DNA from: Flavobacteriales bacterium
GTDB lineage: Bacteria > Bacteroidota > Bacteroidia > Flavobacteriales_D > Crocinitomicaceae
Assembly: GCA_003331365.1 (NCBI GenBank)
Contig: QOQC01000009.1
Span: 1 to 37,913 of the forward strand
Direction of reading: 5' to 3'
DNA length: 37,913 bases
The notes under the pieces were generated by a model. It was given only the letters and a program-made list of their open reading frames with translations, was not told the DNA's origin and ran no database searches. This document shows, piece after piece, positions 8,550 through 17,613 of this stretch. The translations under genes and the position numbers were made by a program. Every line of letters begins with the position of its first letter. Within the stretch, counting starts at the first letter, position 1.

Positions 8550-10334
8550 TTAAAATTTATACCTGCCGTCTTCAATCAATTTTTGTGCTATGATTTGTCG
8601 TGCCGCTTTAGGATTAAAGGGTTGGGTTTTTGTAAAACGTTTAAGACCCATAAGCATCATTCTTGCTTCATCACCTTCTGCATATGAATTAATGGCATCT
8701 TTGGCGGCTTTTGCAATTTTGTCCGCTACGTCATAAAAATAGGTTTTGGCAATGGCAATATCATGTTCACAGGCAGCCTCTCCTTGACTATCGATTTTTT
8801 TCTGGACTCGTAGGTATACCGATTCTGCCAAATAGGTCCAAATCGCCATGTCTGCAATATTCATTAATACTTCCTGCTCTTTAGCGAGTGATTGCATAAG
8901 CTTTTGGACTGCTGAACCTGCTACCATAAGTATGGCTTTTTTGAATCCATCAATCATATGCTCTTCGTTCCCTAAAGGAGTATCGCTTGGCTCAACAATG
9001 TCTGGAATACTCATTAGGTCACCTGCTACCTTCATCGCTGGTCCCATTAAATCAAGCTCTCCTTTCATGGCTCTTCTTAAGACCATGTCAACGGTCAACA
9101 TTCTGTTGATTTCGTTTGTGCCTTCAAATATCCTATTAATGCGAGAATCCCTGTAAGCTCTTTCCACAGATGACTCAGCGGAGAATCCCATCCCGCCATA
9201 TATTTGTACGGCTTCATCAACAACATAATCAAGACATTCCGAACCAGCTACTTTTAGAACAGCGCATTCGGGCGCAAATAGCTCAATACCTTTAAGTGTT
9301 GCTTGTCCTTTATCCATACCTGAATCAACAAGTCCTTGAATGGCGTCATCGATATTTTGTCCTGCTCTGTATGTGGCAGATTCAATGACATAAGTGTATA
9401 TTACCTGCTCAGCAAGTTTATATCGAATAGCGCCGTATTTTGAAATAGGTCTTCCAAATTGTTCTCTTTCATTTGCATATTTTACCGATTCAGTAATAGC
9501 GCCTTTGGCTCCGCCCATAACTCCAGCAGCAAGCTTGATTCTACCAATATTTAAAATATTTAGTGCAATCTTAAATCCATTTTGACGATCTGAAAGCATA
9601 TTCTCAACAGGAACTTTTACATTATTGAAAAATACTTGTCGGGTAGATGAACCCTTAATACCCATTTTCTTTTCTTCAGGATTTAGACTTATTCCTTCAC
9701 TATCAGCTTCAACTAAAAATGCGGTAAGATTTTTATCGTCTTCAATTTTTGCAAAAACAGTAAATAAGTTAGCAAAACCTCCATTCGTGATCCACATTTT
9801 TTGACCATTTATGGTATAGTGGGTTCCGTCTTCTGATAAATCAGCTTTGGTTTTTCCAGAATTGGCATCCGAACCAGAGCTAGGTTCTGTAAGGCAATAC
9901 GCGGCTTTCCATTCGCCAGAAGCCAGTTTAGGAATGTAATTTTTCTTTTGCTCTTCATTACCGTAATAGAGTAGTGGTAGTGTTCCAATACCTGTGTGTG
10001 CACCAAAGGCCACTGAAAACGAAAATCCTAAGCCTAAATATTCTGTCGCTAATAGTGAAGTTTTGAAATCAACACCCATTCCACCTAAATCTTCGGGCAC
10101 TGATAATCCAAGCAAGCCTAGTTCTCCTGCTTTCTCCATGAGTGAAGGCATTAATCCTTCTTCCATGGCATCTATTCGATCAAGATGTGGTATTACTTCT
10201 TTTAAAATAAATTCCTCGCAGGTTTGAGCAATCATTCTGTGCTCTTCGCTCCATTCTTCGGGCGTAAATATATCTTCAGGTTTGGTATTTCGGATGATGA
10301 ATTCACCACCTTTTATGGGGTTTTCTTTACTCAT
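8550..10334 (-). CDS. Acyl-CoA dehydrogenase, long (VLCAD/ACAD9-like) form
   Basis: A 594-residue FAD flavoenzyme that oxidises acyl-CoA to trans-2-enoyl-CoA in beta-oxidation. Signature segments are YCLTEPSSGSDANSGKTKA (ACADS 1), the conserved QIYGGMGFSAESSVERAYRD region (seen as QIYGGMGFSAE) and RIFEGTNEINR, whose Glu is the expected catalytic base. About 170 residues follow the core, making it longer than short- and medium-chain enzymes (about 380 residues); that extension is typical of very-long-chain enzymes of this phylum. It has its own -7 element and terminator, so it is probably monocistronic. Confidence 0.92.
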   Translation of the reverse strand: MSKENPIKGGEFIIRNTKPEDIFTPEEWSEEHRMIAQTCEEFILKEVIPHLDRIDAMEEGLMPSLMEKAGELGLLGLSVPEDLGGMGVDFKTSLLATEYLGLGFSFSVAFGAHTGIGTLPLLYYGNEEQKKNYIPKLASGEWKAAYCLTEPSSGSDANSGKTKADLSEDGTHYTINGQKMWITNGGFANLFTVFAKIEDDKNLTAFLVEADSEGISLNPEEKKMGIKGSSTRQVFFNNVKVPVENMLSDRQNGFKIALNILNIGRIKLAAGVMGGAKGAITESVKYANEREQFGRPISKYGAIRYKLAEQVIYTYVIESATYRAGQNIDDAIQGLVDSGMDKGQATLKGIELFAPECAVLKVAGSECLDYVVDEAVQIYGGMGFSAESSVERAYRDSRINRIFEGTNEINRMLTVDMVLRRAMKGELDLMGPAMKVAGDLMSIPDIVEPSDTPLGNEEHMIDGFKKAILMVAGSAVQKLMQSLAKEQEVLMNIADMAIWTYLAESVYLRVQKKIDSQGEAACEHDIAIAKTYFYDVADKIAKAAKDAINSYAEGDEARMMLMGLKRFTKTQPFNPKAARQIIAQKLIEDGRYKF

Positions 10335-10361
10335 TTTTCGGTAATCAATTAATTAGTGAAA

Positions 10362-10369
10362 CAAATATA
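10362..10369 (-). promoter_or_regulatory. -7 promoter element of the acyl-CoA dehydrogenase gene
   Basis: TATATTTG on the minus strand matches TAnnTTTG exactly, 27 bases upstream of the ATG. No TTG was found at the standard -33 spacing. Confidence 0.5.
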
Positions 10370-10403
10370 TGAAATTCAAAAGTATTATGCACGCATAATT
10401 AAA

Positions 10404-10889
10404 TTAAATTTTCAATTTCATTCGATAATCATTCATAAAATATCCGTTTCCTATGTCTAGATCGATTTCCTCAACGATAGAAAAACCTATTTTTTTATAA
10501 AAATGTACCGCTGGGTTTGTTCTGTTTACAAACAAGTCAAGTTGAGTCATTCTATTTTCACGCCCTAAGTCAATTGCATAGTTGAGAAGGGATATCCCAA
10601 TACCCTTTTTTTGTTGCTCATGATGCACATACAGCTTGTGAATGCGGATGTTTGATTTATTCTTTTTTATTTCATAGGATATAAATCCAAGAAAGGTATC
10701 TTTTTCTTTGTAAACCGCATACTTGTGACCATTTTGATGGTTTTCTCGAAGTTTTTTTTGGTTATACATCCATTCAAGCATGTATTCGATTTGCTTTTGG
10801 CTGATCATTGACTTAAAACTAACGGGCCATATGATTTTAGCCAAATCCTCTATAATATGAAGTTCTGATGAGTTTAATTCTTCGATCAA
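10404..10889 (-). CDS. GNAT-family N-acetyltransferase
   Basis: A 161-residue GNAT fold protein. The acetyl-CoA pyrophosphate loop is QQKKGIGISLL, preceded by the strand IHKLYVHHE. The C-terminal NPAVHFYKKIGFSIVEE segment is also typical. The substrate is unknown; small amines and protein N-termini are both possible. The start appears to be TTG at 10889, two bases after the subtilisin stop; no ATG exists before residue 41, which would remove a core strand. Close spacing suggests co-transcription with the subtilisin gene. Confidence 0.82.
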   Translation of the reverse strand: MIEELNSSELHIIEDLAKIIWPVSFKSMISQKQIEYMLEWMYNQKKLRENHQNGHKYAVYKEKDTFLGFISYEIKKNKSNIRIHKLYVHHEQQKKGIGISLLNYAIDLGRENRMTQLDLFVNRTNPAVHFYKKIGFSIVEEIDLDIGNGYFMNDYRMKLKI

Positions 10890-10891
10890 GA

Positions 10892-13063
10892 TTATTTCTT
10901 TATAAATGGAATGACATGATTCCTATGATTCGATTGAAAGGAAATAAAATAAATTCCAGGTTGAAGCTGATTGCAGTCTACATGATTTCCATTTCGTTCT
11001 ATTTGATGTGTTTTTCCAGATAGGTCTCTCAACGTAATTGAGCTTACTTCCATGGGAATATCTATAAATAATTCATCTTGGACAGGATTGGGATAAATCA
11101 GAATCTCGTTGCTTTCTTGAAGATTTTGGACTTGATTCAATAATACTGCCTGCTCTACAGCAGCAAGTGCGTTTACTTTCCCATGTCCCCATGTTGGATC
11201 TCCATTCACAGGTAATATTCCCGTTTTATTATCCTCACGAGCAGTCTGCAGAAGAACATCTTTAACCGTACTTGCTGAAATATTTGGATGGGCGTCTAAA
11301 ATAAGTGCGGCTACCCCAGTCACCATAGGCGCCGCCATGGAGGTTCCTGAAAGTCGTGCAAATCTGTATATTTTGTTGTTAAACTCTACACTTCCTATAG
11401 ATGTGTATTGTCCATCGGTGAAAGAGGAGAGCGCGGCAGCAATAGCCACTCCAGGAGCGGCAATATCCGGTTTCATTTCACCATCAAATCTTGGGCCTCT
11501 ACTTGAAAATGAGGCGATTCCTCCGCCAATCGGGTTTCCTCCCGGACTTGTCCATCCCGTTGCATATGCGGCGACACTAACCACGTCATCGGCACAAGAA
11601 GGTTCACTTATTCCATTTTCATTATCGCCTCCGATGGATCCGGTTTGAAATGTCGTAAAAGGCATGCCCCAATTCCCTACATCATTACTGAGCTCCGTGA
11701 CATTCCAGTAGTGAACTAAGCCTTCTGTCGCTGTAGATTTTAGCATGACCCGAAGAGATGGGTTGGTACATTTCACCCTGAACCTCATTTGTGGTCTTCC
11801 GTTCAGCGGGTGAGCCCCATCAGCTGATATATTGTACCAAATGGTATCGGCAATTGCTACAATAAAGGTGTCAATATACTGATTTGTTGTAAGCGTGTTG
11901 TAGTATGGTGATTCAGTAAGAATATCACCTGCTACATTTTTGATTTGAATTTGATTTGAGAAAGACTTTCCGACCTCACCCCAGGCATGAATACTCTGTC
12001 CCCACATATATTGATGTGAGCTGTAAGAATAAAAGTTAATTCTAGACTCTATAGTATCAGAATTGTATTGATGTTTGATGTGAAAATTAACGTCGCCGTT
12101 GTTGCCTCCAGAATTTACAAATACAACGCCTAGGTCTGTATAAGCTGAAATGGCAGTACTCAAAACAGAGTTTCCGTCCAGCGTTCCAGCATGATATAGG
12201 CCCCAGCTCATATTTACGACAAGTCTTTTCCCTTCTTCCAACGACTTCTGATACATCCATTCCCATGCATCTAGTACTGCGCCTTCATCTACCAAAAAGG
12301 TGACGAATAAAAAATTAACACCTGGAGCAATACCGCTAAACTCAGTACCGGCTCCTGTTCCACCAGCAATGGAGGCCACGTGGGTTCCGTGAGTGGAATA
12401 GCTATAAATATTAGAGGTATCACTTCCGGCTTGTAATAGACTGTTTACATCAGAATATTCTGTCCCATATGGAAAGTTTTGAGGTGAAGGGCCAGATAAT
12501 TTATATTGGTCCCAGGCCGCAATGATTCTTGTTTGTTGTAAAGCCGTATCGTAAAATACGGGGGAGGTATAATCAAACCCCCAATCTGTAACACCTACTA
12601 TTACGTTATCACCGTAATAACCCTGGGGAAGATCTCCAAGTCCCATGTGAACAGAATCGGCTCTCACATCCGATACTGCCTTGTCTAATGCACAATTCAT
12701 TTTTTTTGAAATGCTCAAAAAATTCAAGTCTTCAAGCTCTTTTGCTATTTGTAGTTTTTCTAAGGGAACTTTTAGGGTAAACAACTTATTTACGGTAGAA
12801 TGAACAATACATCCTTGTTTTTCTAATTTATTGATATCAAAATCAGGATTGGTTTTCCCAATAAATGAAAGATAGTTTCTTCCATTGATGATTTGTATCG
12901 GAAACTTTTTTCTCATTGAAATCATTTCTTCCTCAGAATCAAGAGAAATAATTTGCTCGAGATCAGATAGGTCGTTTGCACTCATATAATTCTGTGAAAA
13001 CGTATGAATTGGAACAATAAAAATGAGAATAGAACTTAGGATTGCATGGTGTAGATAATTCAT
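10892..13063 (-). CDS. Secreted subtilisin-family (S8) protease with T9SS sorting domain
   Basis: A 723-residue serine protease with a signal peptide (residues 1-23). The catalytic triad is visible: Asp160 in VTDWGFDY, His225 in STHGTHVAS and Ser575 in LSGTSMAAP, with oxyanion Asn near 321 (NSGGNNG). The region between 325 and 480 is a beta-rich insert between the catalytic His and Ser blocks, as in many Bacteroidota S8 enzymes. The C-terminal 75 residues are a type A T9SS sorting domain (IYPNPVQDELFID, GIYFISF). The product should reach the surface or medium through T9SS. A perfect -7 element ends four bases before the ATG. It heads a two-gene unit with the GNAT protein. Confidence 0.92.
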   Translation of the reverse strand: MNYLHHAILSSILIFIVPIHTFSQNYMSANDLSDLEQIISLDSEEEMISMRKKFPIQIINGRNYLSFIGKTNPDFDINKLEKQGCIVHSTVNKLFTLKVPLEKLQIAKELEDLNFLSISKKMNCALDKAVSDVRADSVHMGLGDLPQGYYGDNVIVGVTDWGFDYTSPVFYDTALQQTRIIAAWDQYKLSGPSPQNFPYGTEYSDVNSLLQAGSDTSNIYSYSTHGTHVASIAGGTGAGTEFSGIAPGVNFLFVTFLVDEGAVLDAWEWMYQKSLEEGKRLVVNMSWGLYHAGTLDGNSVLSTAISAYTDLGVVFVNSGGNNGDVNFHIKHQYNSDTIESRINFYSYSSHQYMWGQSIHAWGEVGKSFSNQIQIKNVAGDILTESPYYNTLTTNQYIDTFIVAIADTIWYNISADGAHPLNGRPQMRFRVKCTNPSLRVMLKSTATEGLVHYWNVTELSNDVGNWGMPFTTFQTGSIGGDNENGISEPSCADDVVSVAAYATGWTSPGGNPIGGGIASFSSRGPRFDGEMKPDIAAPGVAIAAALSSFTDGQYTSIGSVEFNNKIYRFARLSGTSMAAPMVTGVAALILDAHPNISASTVKDVLLQTAREDNKTGILPVNGDPTWGHGKVNALAAVEQAVLLNQVQNLQESNEILIYPNPVQDELFIDIPMEVSSITLRDLSGKTHQIERNGNHVDCNQLQPGIYFISFQSNHRNHVIPFIKK

Positions 13064-13067
13064 ACTT

Positions 13068-13075
13068 CAAATTTA
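13068..13075 (-). promoter_or_regulatory. -7 promoter element of the subtilisin gene
   Basis: TAAATTTG on the minus strand matches TAnnTTTG exactly and ends four bases before the ATG at 13063, predicting a leaderless transcript. The -33 region is not recognisable. Confidence 0.5.
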
Positions 13076-13181
13076 ATCAAATTGCTTTGTTATTCATTTT
13101 GTGTAATCAATTCAATATGAAATGTTAATAGAAATATGCTCGACATGTTTCATATTCACGAATTAATTCGAAATTAGTGTT

Positions 13182-14408
13182 ATGGTATTAAATCGCATTT
13201 GGTTTGGAATGTTTCTGATTGCCATCTCTCTTGGTTTTTATAAAACATTCGTTTTGGGAGACTATACGGTTATGAAAAATATGATTGATAGTCTTTCTTC
13301 ATCTGCTAAAGTTGGATTTGAGCTATCGCTCTATCTTACAGGAGCTATGTGTTTGTGGCTCGGGATTATGCGAATAGGTGAAAATGGTGGTGCCATTGGA
13401 TTGCTTACAAGAGCGGTTTCGCCATTGTTTTCAAAATTGTTTCCTGATATTCCTAAGGATCATCCTTCAATTGGTTCGATGATGATGAATTTTAGTGCAA
13501 ATATGTTAGGCCTAGATAATGCAGCAACTCCTTTAGGATTGAAAGCAATGAAAGAGCTTCAAGAGATCAATCCCGATAAAGAGAAAGCCTCTAATGCTCA
13601 AATTATGTTTTTGGTATTGAATACTTCTGGACTTACTATTATTCCTATTTCTATTTTTGCCTTAAGGTCAGGGGCTGATTCCCCAACTGAGGTCTTTTTG
13701 CCCATTCTTATTTCTACATTTATTGCTTCATTAGCAGGATTGCTCTTTGTAGCTTTTAGACAACGAATCAACTTACTAAATGGGGTAGTGCTCTCTTATA
13801 TCGGAGGATTAACTTTACTTATTGGTCTCATGCTTTTTTATGTTGTAAGGCATCCCAGTCAGGGTGAAGCTGTATCTGTAATTGTGGGTGGAGGAATTAT
13901 GTTCGGTATTATTTCTGCTTTTATTTTGTTAGCGATTAGAAAAAAAGTAAACGTTTATGAGTCATTTATAGATGGTGCAAAAGGAGGATTTAATGTGGCT
14001 ATTGGTATTATACCTTATTTAATTGCCATTCTTTGCGCCATTGCTTTATTCAGAGCTTCTGGAGCATTAGATGGTATTTTGGATGGTGTTCGTTGGCTTG
14101 TATTGAGTATTGGCTTGACCGTTACAGAATGGGTAGATGCGCTACCAGTGGCATTTATGAAGCCATTAAGTGGTGGAGGAGCTAGGGGTGCTTACGTAGA
14201 GGTCATGACAAATTTCGGTATAGGTTCTCTTCAAGAGCGAATTGCAGCGACCATGCAGGGGAGTACCGAAACTACTTTTTATGTTCTTGCCGTTTATTTT
14301 GGTTCGGTCGGAATAAAGAAAACGAGATATGCTGTTACAGCAGGACTTTTTGCTGATTTAATTGGAATCATTGCTGCTATAATAGTTTCCTATATATTTT
14401 TTGGGTAA
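13182..14408 (+). CDS. SpmA-SpmB fusion (nucleoside recognition/GATE domain) membrane protein
   Basis: A 408-residue membrane protein in which the two spore-maturation proteins SpmA and SpmB are joined. The N-terminal half carries the SpmA signature NMLGLDNAATPLGLKAM. The C-terminal half carries the SpmB signature AFMKPLSGGGARGAYVEVM and GSTETTFYVLAVYFGS. About ten hydrophobic helices are visible. In Bacillus the pair acts in spore core dehydration. This organism has no sign of sporulation, so a transport role for a small metabolite is more likely, but the substrate is unknown. Its stop overlaps the next gene's ATG by one base (TAATG), suggesting the two act together. Confidence 0.88.
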   Translation: MVLNRIWFGMFLIAISLGFYKTFVLGDYTVMKNMIDSLSSSAKVGFELSLYLTGAMCLWLGIMRIGENGGAIGLLTRAVSPLFSKLFPDIPKDHPSIGSMMMNFSANMLGLDNAATPLGLKAMKELQEINPDKEKASNAQIMFLVLNTSGLTIIPISIFALRSGADSPTEVFLPILISTFIASLAGLLFVAFRQRINLLNGVVLSYIGGLTLLIGLMLFYVVRHPSQGEAVSVIVGGGIMFGIISAFILLAIRKKVNVYESFIDGAKGGFNVAIGIIPYLIAILCAIALFRASGALDGILDGVRWLVLSIGLTVTEWVDALPVAFMKPLSGGGARGAYVEVMTNFGIGSLQERIAATMQGSTETTFYVLAVYFGSVGIKKTRYAVTAGLFADLIGIIAAIIVSYIFFG

Positions 14409-14890
14409 TGGCAGGTTTATTTAATCGAAATAAAAAGAAAAAGGAGTCGGAGCCGAAGAAGGCCAAAGTCAAATTGATGCCTATTAATTACTCCAATATG
14501 GTAATTTTAGCTTGGGCTAAAGCAATAGAGGGTGACCTTGGGTTGCAAAAGTGGCTGAAAGAAAATGATTACGAAGAGCTGGTACATTCTGTATATGCTA
14601 TTCGATTGAAAGAGGATTCACGAGACTGGTTGATGGAAAATGGATATGCGCATCTCATGGCAATGATTAATGCTTGTGAAGGCAATCCTAATGCGCAAAA
14701 TTGGTTATTAGGCAATAAGTTTCATAACCTATATCATGTGGCTAGGGCTGTTGATCATGAACATACAAGCTGGAAATGGTTAGCAAAGAATAAAAGAACG
14801 CAGTTGGCTATTTTAGCCAAGAGTATTCAAAAAGTAAAAGACGATATTGAGGAACGTCACAACGACATTCATTCCATAAACAAGGACTGA
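14408..14890 (+). CDS. Protein of four exact-period 25-residue WL repeats
   Basis: A 160-residue soluble protein with no family I recognise. The first 24 residues are Lys-rich and probably disordered. From residue 49 there is a strict repeat: WL occurs at 49, 74, 99 and 124, exactly 25 residues apart, each followed by Asn four residues after the Trp, usually an aromatic at +6 and Leu at +9. The pattern WLxxNxYxxLxxM predicts stacked helical hairpins, a likely protein-binding scaffold. No signal peptide is visible, so it should be cytosolic, near the membrane if it binds its partner. It is translationally coupled to the SpmA-SpmB fusion. Function is otherwise unknown. Confidence 0.85.
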   Translation: MAGLFNRNKKKKESEPKKAKVKLMPINYSNMVILAWAKAIEGDLGLQKWLKENDYEELVHSVYAIRLKEDSRDWLMENGYAHLMAMINACEGNPNAQNWLLGNKFHNLYHVARAVDHEHTSWKWLAKNKRTQLAILAKSIQKVKDDIEERHNDIHSINKD

Positions 14891-15029
14891 TTTAATAATT
14901 TCATCGAAAGATGAGTAAAATTTACTGCATTTTAATTTTTGAAATCATTGATTGTTATGACCGAGGCGAAGCTAAAAGGTTTTACCCATTAAGACCACTT
15001 TAATTTGTTATTGATTGGTTTATGATAGA

Positions 15030-16055
15030 TTATTTATAAAGAATCAGAACTTTATTTTTTTCATCGATTTCCCATTTCTTAAATTTATCAAGAAAACTTT
15101 TACCACAAAGCAAAGAACCTCCATCAATTATTCCTATAATCACATTATTTAATGTATAGTCACCAATGGTAATATTATCAACTTTAACCATTTGACCTTC
15201 TACTATTTCATTGTTTGCCAATTCATATTCGGTTTTATTCAAATAGTTTTCTTTCTTTAAGCTTCCATTTAATAGTAACTCTTTTTCAATTGTTTTATCA
15301 ATTATTAAATCACTGGCACCCGTATCAAAAAGAAAGTATTTTATTGAACCAGAAACGTTGATTTTAAGCTTATATCCAACACCTAAATAATCAATTAAAG
15401 GAATAAAGCTCTTAACACTTCCTCCTTGTATATCGTTAATATTATACGAGTTCGAAGATTTGAATTCTTCCATAAATAATTCAGGCATACAAGGGAGAAC
15501 AATTTCATTAAAGCTCGGGCTATTTATATCTTCAATTTCGAGCAAATCTTTATATGTATATCCTGCTGAAATCAATTTATTTACGCAACAGGTACAATAT
15601 TCTTCAGCTAATTTCTCCGACCAAATGTCTTTATTTTCCTCATCATTTAATATTTCATAAACGCAGCTTTTTATTCCAATTTCAATTTCTAATTCTGAAT
15701 TATTGGAATATTCATAATCGTCCTCTATTTTAAGGTTACCTTCGTCTAGGCATTCCAAGATTATCTCCCAATTTTTTTCTTTTAGAAATAAATCGACTAA
15801 TTTATTTTCTTCCATTGCAGATTTCATTTCCCAGCTATTCAGATTCGGAATTAAATTGTCACATATACAAGCACAATATTTATATGCCTCGATTTGAAGA
15901 CCATTAATATTCATAAGTTCTTTATCAGCACCCTGGGTACAAGAGGATATAAACTCCCCTCTTTCTCCTAGGACCTTACCATCTTTGGACCTTACCTCTT
16001 GTGCATTGATCTTAATGCATAATATTACGAAACATATAATTGCTAAAAATTTCAT
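15030..16055 (-). CDS. Exported retropepsin-like aspartic protease with duplicated Cys-rich domain
   Basis: A 341-residue protein with a signal peptide (residues 1-18). Residues 236-341 look like a clan AA retropepsin-type domain: the active-site motif FLFDTGASDLIID has Asp244, and LLCGKSFLDKFKKWEID near the end matches the second conserved block. One copy per chain means the active form should be a dimer. Before it are two copies of a Cys-containing unit: Cys39, YCAC at 60-63 and Cys102, then Cys131, YCTC at 153-156 and Cys189. Metal binding or disulfides are possible. The gene stands alone between converging and same-strand neighbours. The substrate is unknown. Confidence 0.78.
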   Translation of the reverse strand: MKFLAIICFVILCIKINAQEVRSKDGKVLGERGEFISSCTQGADKELMNINGLQIEAYKYCACICDNLIPNLNSWEMKSAMEENKLVDLFLKEKNWEIILECLDEGNLKIEDDYEYSNNSELEIEIGIKSCVYEILNDEENKDIWSEKLAEEYCTCCVNKLISAGYTYKDLLEIEDINSPSFNEIVLPCMPELFMEEFKSSNSYNINDIQGGSVKSFIPLIDYLGVGYKLKINVSGSIKYFLFDTGASDLIIDKTIEKELLLNGSLKKENYLNKTEYELANNEIVEGQMVKVDNITIGDYTLNNVIIGIIDGGSLLCGKSFLDKFKKWEIDEKNKVLILYK

Positions 16056-16077
16056 TTATCTCGTAGATTTATAAAAC

Positions 16078-16096
16078 CTTATTATCAATTAATAAG
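16078..16096 (-). terminator. Weak hairpin between the PorP-OmpA and retropepsin genes
   Basis: Arms CTTATTA and TAATAAG flank five bases, followed on the minus strand by GGTTTTAT. It could end the transcript of the upstream gene pair (last stop at 16168), but the stem is all AT except one pair and the T run is short. Confidence 0.3.
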
Positions 16097-16167
16097 CCAA
16101 TCATTGCTAACATTTTTTATTTCCCAATTATGAAGCTTTTCACCTATTTACTTGTAGCAATTCAACC

Positions 16168-17607
16168 CTAATTCTCGACAAAGCGAACCTCTACACGACG
16201 GTTTTTCTTTCGGCCCTCTTCAGAGTTATTTTCAGCAACTGGTACTTTTTCTCCCAGTGCTTCAATCAAAATTCGGTCATCTTCAATGCCATTCGAAAGT
16301 AAAAACTCACGCACAGCAGCAACTCTATTTTTAGAAAGCTTGATATTGTAAGCATCAGGTCCAAGGGCATCCGTGTGACCTTTTAAAGATATTTTCATAT
16401 TAGGTCGTGAGTTCATTATATTGATAATGGACTCAAGCTCAGCAAAAGACTCTCGTTTTACAATGGACTTATCAAACTCAAATAAGATGTCTTTATCGAT
16501 GGGTTTAAAGGTAGGCTTCACCTGCTTAACTTCCTCAACTCTCTCCTCTTTTACCTCAACGACAGGGGCTTCAATGTAAACGGTATCTATTTTAGTAATC
16601 ACAATGGTATCCATAGCGGCTGGTTCTGCTGCTATAGGTTCTTTTCGAGTTTCATTTTGAGTGGTATCAGGTTCTTCTTTTTTGACTTCTGCAATTGGTG
16701 GTATTTCTTCCTTCTTTTGCTTTTTGCAGAATTTGATTCCCAAAATGACCTCGTGTGAACCAGAACTGTAGGAAGCGATGTTGCTCATCGGTGCCTCGTA
16801 TGCATAACCTAAAAAGAGAAGGTCCTGGATTTGAATTCCCAATCGACCTACTAATCCTACAGAGGTACGATAGCCTAGACCACCGTATATAAAATCTTTA
16901 TAGCATACATCTGCGTTCATATCAAATTGGTAACCGTTATTAGTTCCTTTGGTAAATACAGAAGGTGTAAAACGCCATTTGTCACCAAAATTCATATTGT
17001 ATGAAATCAGTGAATTAAGATGTCTCCTTAATCCATAACCATCTATACCAGCAACAACACCTGCAATGGGCATATTTGAGGTGGATTGTATAAATTGTTT
17101 CGAACCAAGACTTAGCTCCAATCCTTTCCAGGCATACATCAAGCCTAACTCTAAATTAATCGTACCTCCGGCTTGAATACCTCCATTGATGATGGGATCA
17201 TCCGGATCAAATGCAATAGCAGTTGACGGATCTACTCTATACTGATTATAACCAACAGAAGTACCAATTCTGATGTGGTGTTGTTCTGCGAAACTAAATC
17301 CATAGGACAAAGAAGCCAATCCCGATACTTGTTGAATCATTCCAATCTGATCGACCATAACTTGTCCACCAAGACCAAATGATTTCCCTACACGACCATT
17401 CGCACTAAATAAGCTCGTTAATGGAGCACCTTCTACCTTTACCCATTGGTTTAGGTGAGAGAAATTAATTTCCGTACAAGCCGTGGCACCAGCATAGGCT
17501 GGATTTATGGAGTATTTGTTATATCCATAGACATTACGTTGTGGCGTTTGCTGGCCATATGAAACCAGTGAAACAAAACAAATACAAATAGCAATGATTC
17601 TTTTCAT
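16168..17607 (-). CDS. PorP/SprF-family barrel fused to an OmpA peptidoglycan-binding domain
   Basis: A 479-residue outer-membrane protein with a signal peptide (1-18). Residues 20-295 form a PorP/SprF-type beta barrel (YSINPAYAGA near the start is the family hallmark). A Pro/Glu-rich linker covers about 296-366. Residues 367-479 are an OmpA C-terminal domain with GHTDALG (Asp413) and NRRVEVRF, the residues that hold peptidoglycan. In known T9SS, PorP-type barrels sit with the CTD substrate gene and are needed for its surface attachment, and the separate lipoprotein PorE supplies the OmpA domain. Here both functions are in one chain. It starts six bases after the 1245-residue partner, which it presumably helps to anchor. 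Confidence 0.92.
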   Translation of the reverse strand: MKRIIAICICFVSLVSYGQQTPQRNVYGYNKYSINPAYAGATACTEINFSHLNQWVKVEGAPLTSLFSANGRVGKSFGLGGQVMVDQIGMIQQVSGLASLSYGFSFAEQHHIRIGTSVGYNQYRVDPSTAIAFDPDDPIINGGIQAGGTINLELGLMYAWKGLELSLGSKQFIQSTSNMPIAGVVAGIDGYGLRRHLNSLISYNMNFGDKWRFTPSVFTKGTNNGYQFDMNADVCYKDFIYGGLGYRTSVGLVGRLGIQIQDLLFLGYAYEAPMSNIASYSSGSHEVILGIKFCKKQKKEEIPPIAEVKKEEPDTTQNETRKEPIAAEPAAMDTIVITKIDTVYIEAPVVEVKEERVEEVKQVKPTFKPIDKDILFEFDKSIVKRESFAELESIINIMNSRPNMKISLKGHTDALGPDAYNIKLSKNRVAAVREFLLSNGIEDDRILIEALGEKVPVAENNSEEGRKKNRRVEVRFVEN

Positions 17608-17613
17608 GATTTC

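Noticed and set aside
14911-15003. Possible 30-residue small ORF (MSKIYCILIF start) after the WL-repeat gene
   Set aside because: No promoter, ribosome site or similarity supports it; an open frame this short is expected by chance.
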